Positions 31,439 through 39,927 of a stretch of DNA of 64,000 nucleotides are shown here, in pieces. Both the position numbers and the translations under genes were made by a program. The notes under the pieces are model-generated. The model ran no database searches. It had not been told where the DNA came from and worked only from the letters and a program-made list of their open reading frames with translations. Position 1 is the stretch's first letter. Every line of letters starts with the position of its first letter. This DNA comes from Mycobacterium sp. DL (GTDB taxonomy: Bacteria > Actinomycetota > Actinomycetes > Mycobacteriales > Mycobacteriaceae), in assembly GCF_039729195.1 (NCBI RefSeq), contig NZ_CP155796.1:1550001-1614000 (forward strand). The letters are read 5' to 3'.

Positions 31439-31610
31439 GGGGCTCTCCAGCGATCGGGCACAACACAAAAGGCATCTGCTGGAGAGTCGCAGACGGGTCC
31501 ATGATCCCACGTGCGTGAGGGCCCTCGGAGCACCCGTTGAGCGCGGTCACAGATTCTGTAGATAACGTGACAGTGTTTCTGTCGGGTGATCGAACGGAGG
31601 GCGGCGCCGC

Positions 31611-33020
31611 GTGGTGACGAGGTTGTCGGCGTCGGATGCCTCTTTCTTCCGGTTGGAGAACTCGGCCACCCCGATGTACGTCGGGTCGCTGTCCATCCTG
31701 CGCAAGCCCCGCAACGGGCTGAGCTACGAAACCCTGCTCAACACCGTGGAACGGCGGCTGCCGCAGATTCCGCGCTACCGGCAGAAGGTGCAGGAGGTGC
31801 CGTTCGGTCTGGCCAGGCCGGTCTGGGTCGACGACCGCGACTTCGACATCACCTACCACGTCCGGCGCTCGGCGCTGCCGTCCCCGGGCAGTGACACCCA
31901 GTTGCACGACCTCGTCGCCCGGCTGGGTTCCCGGCCGCTGGACAAGTCTCGGCCGCTGTGGGAGATGTACCTGGTCGAGGGTCTGGCCAAGAACCGGCTC
32001 GCGATCTACACCAAAACGCATCAGGCGCTGGTCAACGGGATGACCGCGCTGGAGATCGGCCATGTGATCGCCGACCGGACCCAGAAACCGCCCGAGTTCG
32101 GCGAGGACATCTGGATTCCCGGCCGTGAACCCAACGATCGCCAACTGCTCCTCGGCGCGCTCGGGGAATGGGTCACCCGGCCCACCGCGCAGGCCACTGC
32201 GGCGCGCATCGCGGTCACCGAAGCCGTGACCAACACCGATCAACTGATGGACCTGGGGCGCCGGGCCGCCGAGGTGGCCCGCACCGTCGCGCGTGGCACC
32301 GCCCCGAGCAGTCCGCTGAACACCACCGTGTCGCGCAACCGGCGATTCTCGGTGTCCTCGGGCAGCCTCGAGGACTTCCGCCTCGTGCGGGCCCGCTACG
32401 ACTGCGACGTCAACGACGTGGTGCTCGCGGTGATCGCCGGGGCCCTGCGCAACTGGCTGCTGTCGCGGGGTGAACCGGTGGGCGCGACGACGACTGTGCG
32501 CGCGATGGCTCCGATGTCGGTGTACCCGGAGGCCGAACTCGATTCGACCGGCCCCGGTCAGGCGATCAGCGAGGTGTCGCCGTTCCTGGTGGATCTGCCT
32601 GTCGGGGAAGCCAACCCGGTGGTGCGGCTGTCGCAGATCGCCCATGCCACCGAATCGCACCCCACCGCGGGCAGTCTGGTCGACGCCCGGACGATCGTCA
32701 CGCTGACCGGCTTCGGTCCGCCCACGCTGCACGCCATGGGCATCCGTGTCGCGACCAGTTTCTCGGCCCGCCAGTTCAACCTGCTGATCACCAACGTCCC
32801 CGGCGCCCAGAAGCAGATGTACATCGCCGGGACCAAGCTGCTGGAGACCTACGCCGTGCCGCCGCTGCTGCACAACCAGGTGCTGGCGATCGGGATCACC
32901 TCCTACAACGGCATGCTGTACTTCGGCATCAACGCCGACCGCGACGCGATGAGCGATGTCGACATGCTCCCGAGCCTGCTGCGCGAATCGCTGGATGAAC
33001 TGTTGGAAGCCGCGAAGTGA
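31611..33020 (+). CDS. WS/DGAT-family acyltransferase with altered active-site motif (Tgs3-like)
   Basis: A 469-residue wax ester synthase / diacylglycerol acyltransferase-family protein. The N-terminal half has PLWEMYLVEGL and the C-terminal half has NDVVLAVIAGALR and NLLITNVPGAQ, so both halves are present. In M. tuberculosis the same locus is split into tgs3 (Rv3234c) and Rv3233c; here it is one open frame. The catalytic HHxxxDG is not conserved: residues 137-143 read HQALVNG, with the second His and the Asp replaced. Activity is therefore doubtful or different. GTG at 31611 or the next GTG is the start; GGAGGG lies upstream. Confidence 0.88.
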   Translation: MVTRLSASDASFFRLENSATPMYVGSLSILRKPRNGLSYETLLNTVERRLPQIPRYRQKVQEVPFGLARPVWVDDRDFDITYHVRRSALPSPGSDTQLHDLVARLGSRPLDKSRPLWEMYLVEGLAKNRLAIYTKTHQALVNGMTALEIGHVIADRTQKPPEFGEDIWIPGREPNDRQLLLGALGEWVTRPTAQATAARIAVTEAVTNTDQLMDLGRRAAEVARTVARGTAPSSPLNTTVSRNRRFSVSSGSLEDFRLVRARYDCDVNDVVLAVIAGALRNWLLSRGEPVGATTTVRAMAPMSVYPEAELDSTGPGQAISEVSPFLVDLPVGEANPVVRLSQIAHATESHPTAGSLVDARTIVTLTGFGPPTLHAMGIRVATSFSARQFNLLITNVPGAQKQMYIAGTKLLETYAVPPLLHNQVLAIGITSYNGMLYFGINADRDAMSDVDMLPSLLRESLDELLEAAK

Positions 33021-33069
33021 CACGTTCGTAGCGCTACTGGAATTGACGGGTGACCGCCGCCGGGGTCGA

Positions 33070-34833
33070 ATGTCCTGGATGGCTGACATATCAGAGCGCA
33101 AGGTGACCGCGATTCCGGACGCCGGAACCGACCAGACCGCTGTCGGGCCGCCCCCGCACCCGGTGCTCGACATCCCCGTCGAAGAAGACTCGATCACCCG
33201 GTCCCGCGGCATCGACTGGGTGGTTTTCGGTGTCACCGCAGTCTTCGCGATCGGCTTCCTGGTCTGGGGATTCGTCAGCACCGACACGCTGGCGACGGCC
33301 TCGGGCGGCGCCCTGACCTGGGTGATGAACCAGACCGGCTGGCTGTTCGTGCTCACCGGCACCGGGTTCGTCGTCTTCGTGCTGTACCTGGCGCTCGGCC
33401 GCTACGGCACCATTCCACTGGGCCGCGACGACGAGGCCCCCGAGTTCAACGGGATCTCGTGGGTCGCGATGATGTTCAGCGCCGGCATGGGCATCGGTCT
33501 GATGTTCTTCGGGGTCGCCGAGCCGCTGTCACACTTCACCACGCCGCCGCCGGGCACCGGTGCCGCAGGCAATACCGAGGCCGTGCAGAATGCGATGGCC
33601 ACCACGCTGTTCCACTGGACGCTGCACCCGTGGGCGATCTACTGCGTCGTCGGCCTGTCGATCGCCTACGGCGTATACCGCAAAGGCCGTCGCCAGTTGA
33701 TCAGCGCAGCGTTCGAGCCGCTGCTGGGCGACCGGGCGAACGGGCCGTGGGGCAAGGTCATCGACATGCTGGCGATCTTCGCCACGCTGTTCGGCTCGGC
33801 GGCCTCGCTCGGGCTGGGTGCGCTGCAGATCCGCAGCGGCCTGCAGATCGTCGGCGGCATCGGCGAGACCGGCAACACGATCCTGGTCGTCATCATCGCG
33901 GTCCTCACGGTGGCTTTTGTGCTGTCCGCCGTGTCCGGGATCGCCCGCGGCATCCAGTGGCTGTCCAACATCAACATGGTGCTGGCCCTGACGCTCGCGC
34001 TGTTCGTATTCGTGGTCGGTCCAACGGTTTTCATCCTCAACCTGCTGCCGACCGCGTTGGGGAGCTACTTCGCCGATCTGAACATGATGTCGGCGCGCAC
34101 CGGTGCCGAGGGCGCCGACGTCAACGCCTGGCTGCAGTCCTGGACGATCTTCTACTGGGCCTGGTGGGTGTCGTGGACGCCGTTCGTCGGCATGTTCATC
34201 GCCCGGATCTCGCGGGGGCGCACCATCCGTCAGTTCGTCGCCGGTGTGTTGCTGGTGCCGAGCCTGGTGTCGCTGGTGTGGTTCGCGGTGTTCGGTGGCG
34301 CGGCGATCAATGTCCAACAGGGGGGCACCGATCTGGCCGGTGAGGGTGGGGTCGAACAGCAGTTGTTCACGCTCCTCGACCAGTACCCCATCGCGACCGT
34401 CGCCAGCGTGGTGGTGATGCTCCTGGTCGCCATCTTCTTCGTCTCCGGCGCGGACGCGGCCTCGATCGTCATGGGATCGCTGTCCCAACGCGGCACCATC
34501 CACCCCAGTCGCGGCACGGTCGTCTTCTGGGGCGTGGCCACCGGAGCGGTCGCTGCGGTGATGCTCCTGGTCGGCGGTTCGGACGCGTTGACCGGCCTGC
34601 AGACGATCACCATCATCGCGGCGCTGCCGTTCCTGCTCGTGATGGTGGCCATGGCGGTGGCACTGGTGAAGGATCTGCGGCGTGACCCGAAGGTGGTCCG
34701 GCGCGAATATGCCGCCGAGGCGGTCAACAGCGCGGTCATCACCGGGGTCACCCAGCACGGCGACGACTTCGTCATCTCCGTCGAGAAGGACCCCAACTGC
34801 GACGGACAGGAACCGTCGTCGAAACAGCCCTAG
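33070..34833 (+). CDS. BCCT-family betaine/carnitine/choline transporter
   Basis: A 587-residue secondary transporter of the betaine-choline-carnitine family with 12 predicted membrane segments. The family signature is FYWAWWVSWTPFVGMFIARISRGRTIRQ split over about residues 360-390, and MMFSAGMGIGLMFFGVAEPL is the glycine-rich TM3 region. A probable substrate is glycine betaine or a similar osmolyte. The start is uncertain: ATG at 33070 or 33079, both without a strong Shine-Dalgarno. It lies between the tgs3-like gene and ppk2, which are adjacent in M. tuberculosis, so it is an insertion into the conserved order. Confidence 0.9.
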   Translation: MSWMADISERKVTAIPDAGTDQTAVGPPPHPVLDIPVEEDSITRSRGIDWVVFGVTAVFAIGFLVWGFVSTDTLATASGGALTWVMNQTGWLFVLTGTGFVVFVLYLALGRYGTIPLGRDDEAPEFNGISWVAMMFSAGMGIGLMFFGVAEPLSHFTTPPPGTGAAGNTEAVQNAMATTLFHWTLHPWAIYCVVGLSIAYGVYRKGRRQLISAAFEPLLGDRANGPWGKVIDMLAIFATLFGSAASLGLGALQIRSGLQIVGGIGETGNTILVVIIAVLTVAFVLSAVSGIARGIQWLSNINMVLALTLALFVFVVGPTVFILNLLPTALGSYFADLNMMSARTGAEGADVNAWLQSWTIFYWAWWVSWTPFVGMFIARISRGRTIRQFVAGVLLVPSLVSLVWFAVFGGAAINVQQGGTDLAGEGGVEQQLFTLLDQYPIATVASVVVMLLVAIFFVSGADAASIVMGSLSQRGTIHPSRGTVVFWGVATGAVAAVMLLVGGSDALTGLQTITIIAALPFLLVMVAMAVALVKDLRRDPKVVRREYAAEAVNSAVITGVTQHGDDFVISVEKDPNCDGQEPSSKQP

Positions 34834-34842
34834 GATTGCCCG

Positions 34843-35671
34843 GTGGGTAAGAAGAAATCGGGCGGGAACAAGATCGCCAAAGACGTCTACGAGGCCGAAC
34901 TATTCCGTCTCCAAACGGAATTGGTGAAGCTGCAGGAGTGGGTCCGAGACACCGGTACTCGAGTCGTCATCGTCTTCGAGGGTCGCGACGCCGCAGGCAA
35001 GGGCGGGACGATCAAACGGATCACCGAGTATCTCAGCCCACGCATCGCCCGGATCGCGGCGCTTCCGGCGCCGTCGGACCGCGAACGGGGGGAGTGGTAC
35101 TACCAGCGCTACATCGCCCCACCTGCCCGCCAGGGGCGAGATCGTGTTGTTCGACCGGTCCTGGTACAACCGCGCCGGCGTGGAGAAGGTGATGGGCTTC
35201 TGCACCCCCGCCGAGCACACGCTGTTCCTGCGCCAGACACCGATTTTCGAGCAGATGCTGATCGAAGACGGTGTGCTGCTACGCAAATACTGGTTCTCGG
35301 TGTCCGACGACGAACAGCTTCGACGGTTCCGGTCCCGACTCAAGGACCCGATGCGGCAGTGGAAACTCAGCCCGATGGACCTGGAGTCGGTCTACCGCTG
35401 GGAGGACTACTCACGGGCCAAGGACCAGATGATGGTGCACACCGACACACCGTTGAGCCCTTGGTACATCGTCGAATCCGACATCAAGAAGCACGCGCGG
35501 CTGAACATGATCGCGCACCTGTTGTCCACCATCGACTACTACGACGTCGACCCGCCGAAGGTGGCACTGCCGAAGAAGCCGGTGCTCAGCGGTGACTACC
35601 GGCGGCCGCCACGGGAATTGTCGACCTACGTCGACGACTACGTCGCAACTCTGACGGGCGGCCCCGAGTAG
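34843..35671 (+). pseudogene. ppk2: Polyphosphate kinase 2, interrupted by a +1 frameshift
   Basis: PPK2 uses polyphosphate to phosphorylate nucleotides. The first frame (34843 on) gives MGKKKSGGNKIAKDVYEAEL, Walker A FEGRDAAGKGG and ALPAPSDRERGEWYYQRYIA. The second frame (from about 35121 to 35671) gives LPARGEIVLFDRSWYNRAGV with the Walker B/lid motif and the remaining PPK2 core through WEDYSRAKD. The frames join if one C is removed from the CCCC run at 35117-35120 (GCC CAC CTG expected). Corrected length is 275 residues, near the 295 of Rv3232c. Either a real mutation or a sequencing error. The remaining sequence is otherwise well conserved, which suggests a recent event or an error. Confidence 0.88.
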
Positions 35672-35677
35672 CTCTGA

Positions 35678-36421
35678 TCAGAACTGACTGGCTCCACCGT
35701 CGACGTAGACCTCTGACCCGGTCATGAAGGTGCTGCCGTCGGAGGCCAGGAAGGCGACCACGCTCGCGATCTCCTCCGGGCGGGCGCGGCGCTTCATCGG
35801 CACTGTGGAGGTCAGGTCTGCGAGGGCCTCGTCGGAGCCGGACATGAGATCGATCAGGCCCGGCGTCTCGGTGAGTCCGGGGGCGACGACGTTGACCCGA
35901 ATCTTCCGGTCGAGGAGTTCTGCGGCCCAACTGCGGGCCAGGGACCGGATCGCGGTCTTGGATGCGGCATAAACGCTCGTTCCGGGAGACGCCTTCACAT
36001 CGCCGCTGGAGCCACACAGAATCACCGATGCGCCTTCGCTGAGAAGCGGAAGGACGGTCTGCACGGTGAAGATGATGCCGCCGACGTTGGTGTTGAACGT
36101 CGCGGCGTAGTGCTCCCAGGTGAGATCCCCGAGCATCGCGACCTCGGCGACCCCTGCATTGGCGAAGAGGATGTCGAGCGTGCGTCCGGTGGCCTCGATC
36201 GTTGATGCGACGCGGTCGAGGTCGGACTGCTGCGCCACGTCGGCTCGGATGAAGCTGGACTGACCGGCCCCGATGCCGGCGACAGCCTCTTCGAGGGCGT
36301 CTTCGCGGCGACCCACGAGGAAAACGTAGGCACCCTCCTGCGCGAGAGCCCGCGCCGTGGCGAGTCCGATTCCGGACGTTGCTCCGGTGACGAGTGCGGT
36401 CTTGCCTGTCAGAGATGTCAC
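35678..36421 (-). CDS. Short-chain dehydrogenase/reductase
   Basis: A 247-residue classical SDR: cofactor loop TGATSGIG, ADVAQQSDLD, NAG motif ILFANAGVAE, catalytic Ser in VILCGSSGD, YAASK (Tyr/Lys), and the PGLTETP and YVDGGASQF ends. An NADP(H)-dependent oxidoreductase of unknown substrate. Divergent from the TetR gene at 36519, with two near-identical operator-like repeats between them, so it is probably the target of that regulator. First gene of the accessory block; its stop is 6 nt from the ppk2 stop. Confidence 0.9.
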   Translation of the reverse strand: MTSLTGKTALVTGATSGIGLATARALAQEGAYVFLVGRREDALEEAVAGIGAGQSSFIRADVAQQSDLDRVASTIEATGRTLDILFANAGVAEVAMLGDLTWEHYAATFNTNVGGIIFTVQTVLPLLSEGASVILCGSSGDVKASPGTSVYAASKTAIRSLARSWAAELLDRKIRVNVVAPGLTETPGLIDLMSGSDEALADLTSTVPMKRRARPEEIASVVAFLASDGSTFMTGSEVYVDGGASQF

Positions 36422-36430
36422 GTGTTCCTC

Positions 36431-36484
36431 CAGTTTTGTACCGATCGGTTGCAGGTCGAGCGTATCAGTTTTGTACCGTTCGGT
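36431..36484. promoter_or_regulatory. Twin operator between SDR and TetR genes
   Basis: CAGTTTTGTACCGATCGGT (36431-36449) and CAGTTTTGTACCGTTCGGT (36466-36484) are 18/19 identical direct repeats, 35 bp apart. Each ends in an ACCGNTCGGT palindrome (perfect in the first). This is the kind of site expected for autoregulation and control of the divergent SDR by the TetR protein. Confidence 0.7.
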
Positions 36485-36518
36485 AGAAACTAGCGTTCAC
36501 CGGGCTAGGATCGCGTTC

Positions 36519-37139
36519 ATGGACGCAGAGCGACGGACCGCCGGAGGCCGACCACGCGCCTTCGACGAGGACCAGGCGCTCGATCGTGCGATCGACGTGT
36601 TCTGGCGCCTCGGGTATGAGGGTGCCTCGCTGACGGAACTCACCCAGGCGATGGGCATCAACAAACCGAGCCTGTACGCCGTGTTCGGCAGCAAAGAAGA
36701 ACTCTTCGTCCGCGCCCTGGAGCGATACGGCCTCGCGTACCACGAACACCTGGATACGGTGCTGGCGCGGTCCACCGCCTACGAGGTCATCGAGTCCTAT
36801 CTGCGCTCCACCGTGACGGCCGCGACGCGTGCGGGCGACGTGCCCCGGGGTTGTCTGTCCATCCAGGGCGGGCTTGCCTGCGCACCGAACAACGCGCACA
36901 TCCCGCGACTGCTCGCCGACTATCGCCAGGGCCTCGAAGACGCGGTGGCGAAGGCTCTGGCCAAGACGACGGATGCGTCCGGGCCCGCGGGGGGCCTCAA
37001 CGCCGCAGCCCTGGCGGGGTATGCCGTGACGATCGGACAGGGGATCGCAGTGCATGCCGCCGCAGGAGTGCAGCAGGCGAAGCTGGACGACGTCGTCGAC
37101 GTGGCACTCGCGGGGCTGGCGAGTTTGCTTGCGGCTTAG
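36519..37139 (+). CDS. TetR-family regulator, divergent from SDR
   Basis: A 206-residue TetR protein. Helix-turn-helix about residues 33-55 (ASLTELTQAMGINKPSLYAVF), with the GRPRAFDEDQALDRAIDVFWR N-terminal helix typical of AcrR/YcdC-like repressors. A CLSIQGGLACAPN segment with two cysteines is reminiscent of the NemR/TetR_C subgroup that senses electrophiles, but this is only suggestive. ATG at 36519. The target is probably its own promoter and the SDR gene. Confidence 0.88.
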   Translation: MDAERRTAGGRPRAFDEDQALDRAIDVFWRLGYEGASLTELTQAMGINKPSLYAVFGSKEELFVRALERYGLAYHEHLDTVLARSTAYEVIESYLRSTVTAATRAGDVPRGCLSIQGGLACAPNNAHIPRLLADYRQGLEDAVAKALAKTTDASGPAGGLNAAALAGYAVTIGQGIAVHAAAGVQQAKLDDVVDVALAGLASLLAA

Positions 37140-37180
37140 GTCGGCATGGGGCGCGTTGCTTCACGAGCGCGGCCGTCGTA

Positions 37181-37195
37181 TACCAATAGTTGGTA
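37181..37195. promoter_or_regulatory. Palindromic operator before the parDE pair
   Basis: TACCAA-TAG-TTGGTA is a perfect 6-3-6 inverted repeat ending 11 nt before the antitoxin ATG. Antitoxins of the ParD class bind such palindromes to repress their own operon. The position suggests a leaderless or very short leader transcript. Confidence 0.65.
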
Positions 37196-37206
37196 GCCTC
37201 GGGTTC

Positions 37207-37449
37207 ATGGGTAAGAACACATCGTTCAGCCTCGACGATCACTACAGCGCGTTCATCGACGACGAGGTCGCTTCGGGCCGGTACCGCTCGGCCAGCGACG
37301 TGGTCCGCACCGCACTGCGGTTGCTCGAGGACCGCGAGACGCGTCTGCGCGCACTGCGTCAATCCCTCGTCGCCGGCGAAGGCAGCGGTGAGTCGACTCC
37401 GTTCGACTTCGACGAGTTCATCGCGCGCAAACGTGCGGAATCGCATTAA
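37207..37449 (+). CDS. ParD-like antitoxin
   Basis: An 80-residue type II antitoxin. The N-terminal ribbon-helix-helix (TSFSLDDHYSAFIDDEVASG then RYRSASDVVRTALRLLEDRE) is typical of ParD, and the acidic, Phe-rich tail (PFDFDEFIARKRAE) would wrap the toxin. ATG at 37207 is just downstream of a perfect palindrome. The toxin gene begins 2 nt after its stop. Confidence 0.9.
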   Translation: MGKNTSFSLDDHYSAFIDDEVASGRYRSASDVVRTALRLLEDRETRLRALRQSLVAGEGSGESTPFDFDEFIARKRAESH

Positions 37450-37451
37450 CA

Positions 37452-37748
37452 GTGAGTCGGTATGTCCTGTCGCCCGCCGCCCGGGCCGACGTGGAACAGA
37501 TCTGGGACTACACCTGCGACCGCTGGGGCGACAAGCAGGCCGAGACGTATGTGCGGGAGATCCAGCGGGCAATCGACAGAGTTGCGGACAGCCCGCAGAT
37601 CGGGCGGGCCTGTGACGACATTCGTCCCGGCTACCGCAAGCACGCCGTTGGGACGCACACGCTGTACTACCGGATCACCGGCGTCGACATGATCGACGTG
37701 GTGCGAATCCTCCACCAGCGGATGGACGTCGACCGGCACCTGGACTGA
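37452..37748 (+). CDS. ParE/RelE-family toxin
   Basis: A 98-residue ParE-type toxin: YVLSPAARADVEQIWDYT at the N-terminus, AIDRVADSPQIGRACDDIRPGYRKHAVGTH in the middle, and the closing strand YYRITGVDMIDVVRILHQRMD. ParE toxins usually poison DNA gyrase. GTG start 2 nt after the antitoxin stop, so the pair is translated together. Interestingly, an atypical type II topoisomerase pair is encoded 6 kb away; any link is speculative. Confidence 0.9.
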   Translation: MSRYVLSPAARADVEQIWDYTCDRWGDKQAETYVREIQRAIDRVADSPQIGRACDDIRPGYRKHAVGTHTLYYRITGVDMIDVVRILHQRMDVDRHLD

Positions 37749-37836
37749 CTCGCGGAGGAGTGGACATCCTCGATCGCAGTTCGTAGCCTGTCCGAGAACT
37801 GATGGCCGGGCCGATCGGTCCCTACAGCGAAGGATC

Positions 37837-38937
37837 GTGACAATCCGAATGACCCGGGTGCGCCATTCTCTTCGGCGAATGGTGAGCGGTTCAGCGGCTG
37901 TGGTCCTGGTCCTGGTGATGTCGATGGGCATCGGGAACGCCGACCCTGCGGCTGACGCGCTGGCCAAGCTCAACGAGTTGTCCCAGCAGGCGGTGCAGAC
38001 CCGCGAGGCCGTCACCGCTGCCCAACGCGACGCTGACGCCCGGCTGGCCGACCAGACAGCGGCCGAGGACCGCCATCGAGCCGACCAGCAGGCACTCGCG
38101 GTCGCCAACGCCGAGTTGCAGCCGCGTCAGGCCGCTGTCGACCGGATAGCGGCGATGGATTACATGAGCGGCCGCAGCGGTCAGATGGCGGCGGTGCTGA
38201 CGGCAGGTTCCCCGCAACACCTGATCGACCAACTGTCGCTGCAGCGGACGGTCGCCGCCGAGACAACCGCTCAGCTGAAGGCCTTCCGATCGGCAAGCGA
38301 GCGGGCCGTCACCGCTGCTCAGGCCTCGGAGCGATCGGCCGCCGAGGCCCGCACCGCGGCCGAGCAGGCCGCCGCGGTACGCGCGGACCTGCAAGCCAAG
38401 TGGAGTGAACTACTGCGCCAGATCGCCGCGGCTGAGAAGCAGTACGCGGCGCTGACACCGCAACAACAAGCGGTGTTCGACAGCGCCGTGCCACCTCCTC
38501 CGCCGCCGAATGTGCCCGCACCGACGGACCCGGGGATCGTCGCGATGCCCGCCCCGCCCTCTCTCGCGGCCGCCGTCGTGGACATCCAGGCACTGCCCGT
38601 CGGCGTCGCGCCGGAGGCCGGGTTGCAGCCCAACGCGATCCTGGCGGCCCGGGCCGTCAGCGCGCAGTTCCCTCAGATCTCCGAGATCGGCGGGGTTCGG
38701 CCGGACTCGAAGCCCTGGCATCCCAGCGGGCTGGCGATCGACATCATGATCCCCAACTCGGGCAGCCCTGAGGGCATCGCGCTCGGAGATCAGATCATGG
38801 CGTTCGCGATGAACAACGCGGTTCGGTTCGGGGTGCAGGACGTGATCTGGCGGGGCACCTATTACACGCCGGCCGGCCCACGAGGATCGGGATACGGCCA
38901 CTTCGACCATGTGCACATCACGGTGATGCGCCGCTGA
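37837..38937 (+). CDS. Secreted coiled-coil protein with LAS-type peptidase-like C-terminus
   Basis: A 366-residue exported protein. Signal segment about 15-35 (MVSGSAAVVLVLVMSMGIGNA); a long Ala/Gln/Arg coiled coil about 38-205, like the N-terminal half of RipA/RipC-type cell-wall proteins; a proline linker 219-242 (PPPPPPNVPAPTDPG); then a C-terminal domain about 260-366. That domain has the LAS zinc signature: H295-x6-D302 and HVH at 358-360, plus KPWHPSGLAIDIMIP. This suggests a peptidoglycan D,D- or L,D-peptidase, but mycobacterial relatives are often annotated only as hypothetical. GTG start with AAGGA upstream. Confidence 0.8.
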   Translation: MTIRMTRVRHSLRRMVSGSAAVVLVLVMSMGIGNADPAADALAKLNELSQQAVQTREAVTAAQRDADARLADQTAAEDRHRADQQALAVANAELQPRQAAVDRIAAMDYMSGRSGQMAAVLTAGSPQHLIDQLSLQRTVAAETTAQLKAFRSASERAVTAAQASERSAAEARTAAEQAAAVRADLQAKWSELLRQIAAAEKQYAALTPQQQAVFDSAVPPPPPPNVPAPTDPGIVAMPAPPSLAAAVVDIQALPVGVAPEAGLQPNAILAARAVSAQFPQISEIGGVRPDSKPWHPSGLAIDIMIPNSGSPEGIALGDQIMAFAMNNAVRFGVQDVIWRGTYYTPAGPRGSGYGHFDHVHITVMRR

Positions 38938-38946
38938 TCTTCGCGC

Positions 38947-39717
38947 TCACGGGTGCATGTTCCACTGGCCGCAGTCCTGGGCCAGCACGTCGTTGACGTC
39001 GACGCGGATCCCTCCGACGATCGGTCCCGGGCTGGATGCGGTGTCGATGATGCGCTGGTAGAGAACTGCGGCGGGATGGATCTGCCCCTTCGACCACGAC
39101 CGGGTCTGCCAGATCCACGCCTTGCCGGCCGAGCCCGACCTGCCGATGACACCGTCCTCGAGAGCCCACTGACACGGGTTGATACCGGCGTAGATCCCGG
39201 TGCGCATCTCGCCGATCATCGAGTTGATCCCGCGAAACCACGGCAGGGCAAGGGCGTTCCAGGTGTTGCGGTCGATGTCGTCGTCGACGCTGAAGAAGAT
39301 CGGTGCGCTCCCGCCGCCACCTGCGGCGGTGTGCAGCTGCCAGGCGGTTCGGGCGTCGGCGACGCCGCCGGCGAACCCCCGAGTGAAATCCGAAGGTGCT
39401 GTCCCGCCGGGCTTTCCGTACTGGAAGTTGCTGACGATCACCAGCCCGGCGGCCGTCAGCGACTTGGCGTAGGGCAGCGTGATCGGCTTGGCGCCGAAGG
39501 ACGAGCCCGGCCTTGAGGTCGATACGTAGTTGATCACCCCGGCGTGCCCGGCGGCCCGGATGTCCTGGGCGGGAATCTGGCGCATCGCGAAGTCGATCAG
39601 AGTGGGACCGGCGGCCGAGGCGGTCGGACTGGCGGCACCGCCCGCGGCGGCACCAAAACCGGCCAGCGCCGACGCCGCGGCGGCATAGCGCAGTGCGTCA
39701 CGCCGGGATACTGGCAC
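38947..39717 (-). CDS. DUF1906 glycoside-hydrolase-like Tat substrate (Rv2525c-like)
   Basis: A 256-residue exported protein. The N-terminus has a twin-arginine motif (SRRDALRYAAAASALAGFG). The mature part is a DUF1906 TIM-barrel (LIDFAMRQIPAQDIRAAGHAGVINYVS, then IFFSVDDDID and GIYAGINPCQWALEDG), the family of Rv2525c, which is linked to cell-wall polymer metabolism. Convergent with the LAS-like gene, 9 nt between stops, so the two envelope proteins may be a pair. GTG start. Confidence 0.88.
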   Translation of the reverse strand: MPVSRRDALRYAAAASALAGFGAAAGGAASPTASAAGPTLIDFAMRQIPAQDIRAAGHAGVINYVSTSRPGSSFGAKPITLPYAKSLTAAGLVIVSNFQYGKPGGTAPSDFTRGFAGGVADARTAWQLHTAAGGGGSAPIFFSVDDDIDRNTWNALALPWFRGINSMIGEMRTGIYAGINPCQWALEDGVIGRSGSAGKAWIWQTRSWSKGQIHPAAVLYQRIIDTASSPGPIVGGIRVDVNDVLAQDCGQWNMHP

Positions 39718-39927
39718 CGAGCGATGTTACCAATGTGGGGGATGGGGTTGAGATGACCTCAGGGGCCGATGCCACTTCGATGCCTCACTGTTACGCCGAC
39801 CAAGTTGGCAGGCAAGGGTTCTCTGCGCAATGACAGCAGGGTATCGCCAGGCTCCACGTCGGCGGGTACGGCGCGCGGTCGAACATGTGGACTCACTGGA
39901 AGCAGGATCCGGGCCCCTTACTCGCGA

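Noticed and set aside
35144..35671. Separate gene starting at 35144
   Set aside because: It is the second half of ppk2 in another frame; the joined product is a normal PPK2, so it is a frameshift and not an independent gene.
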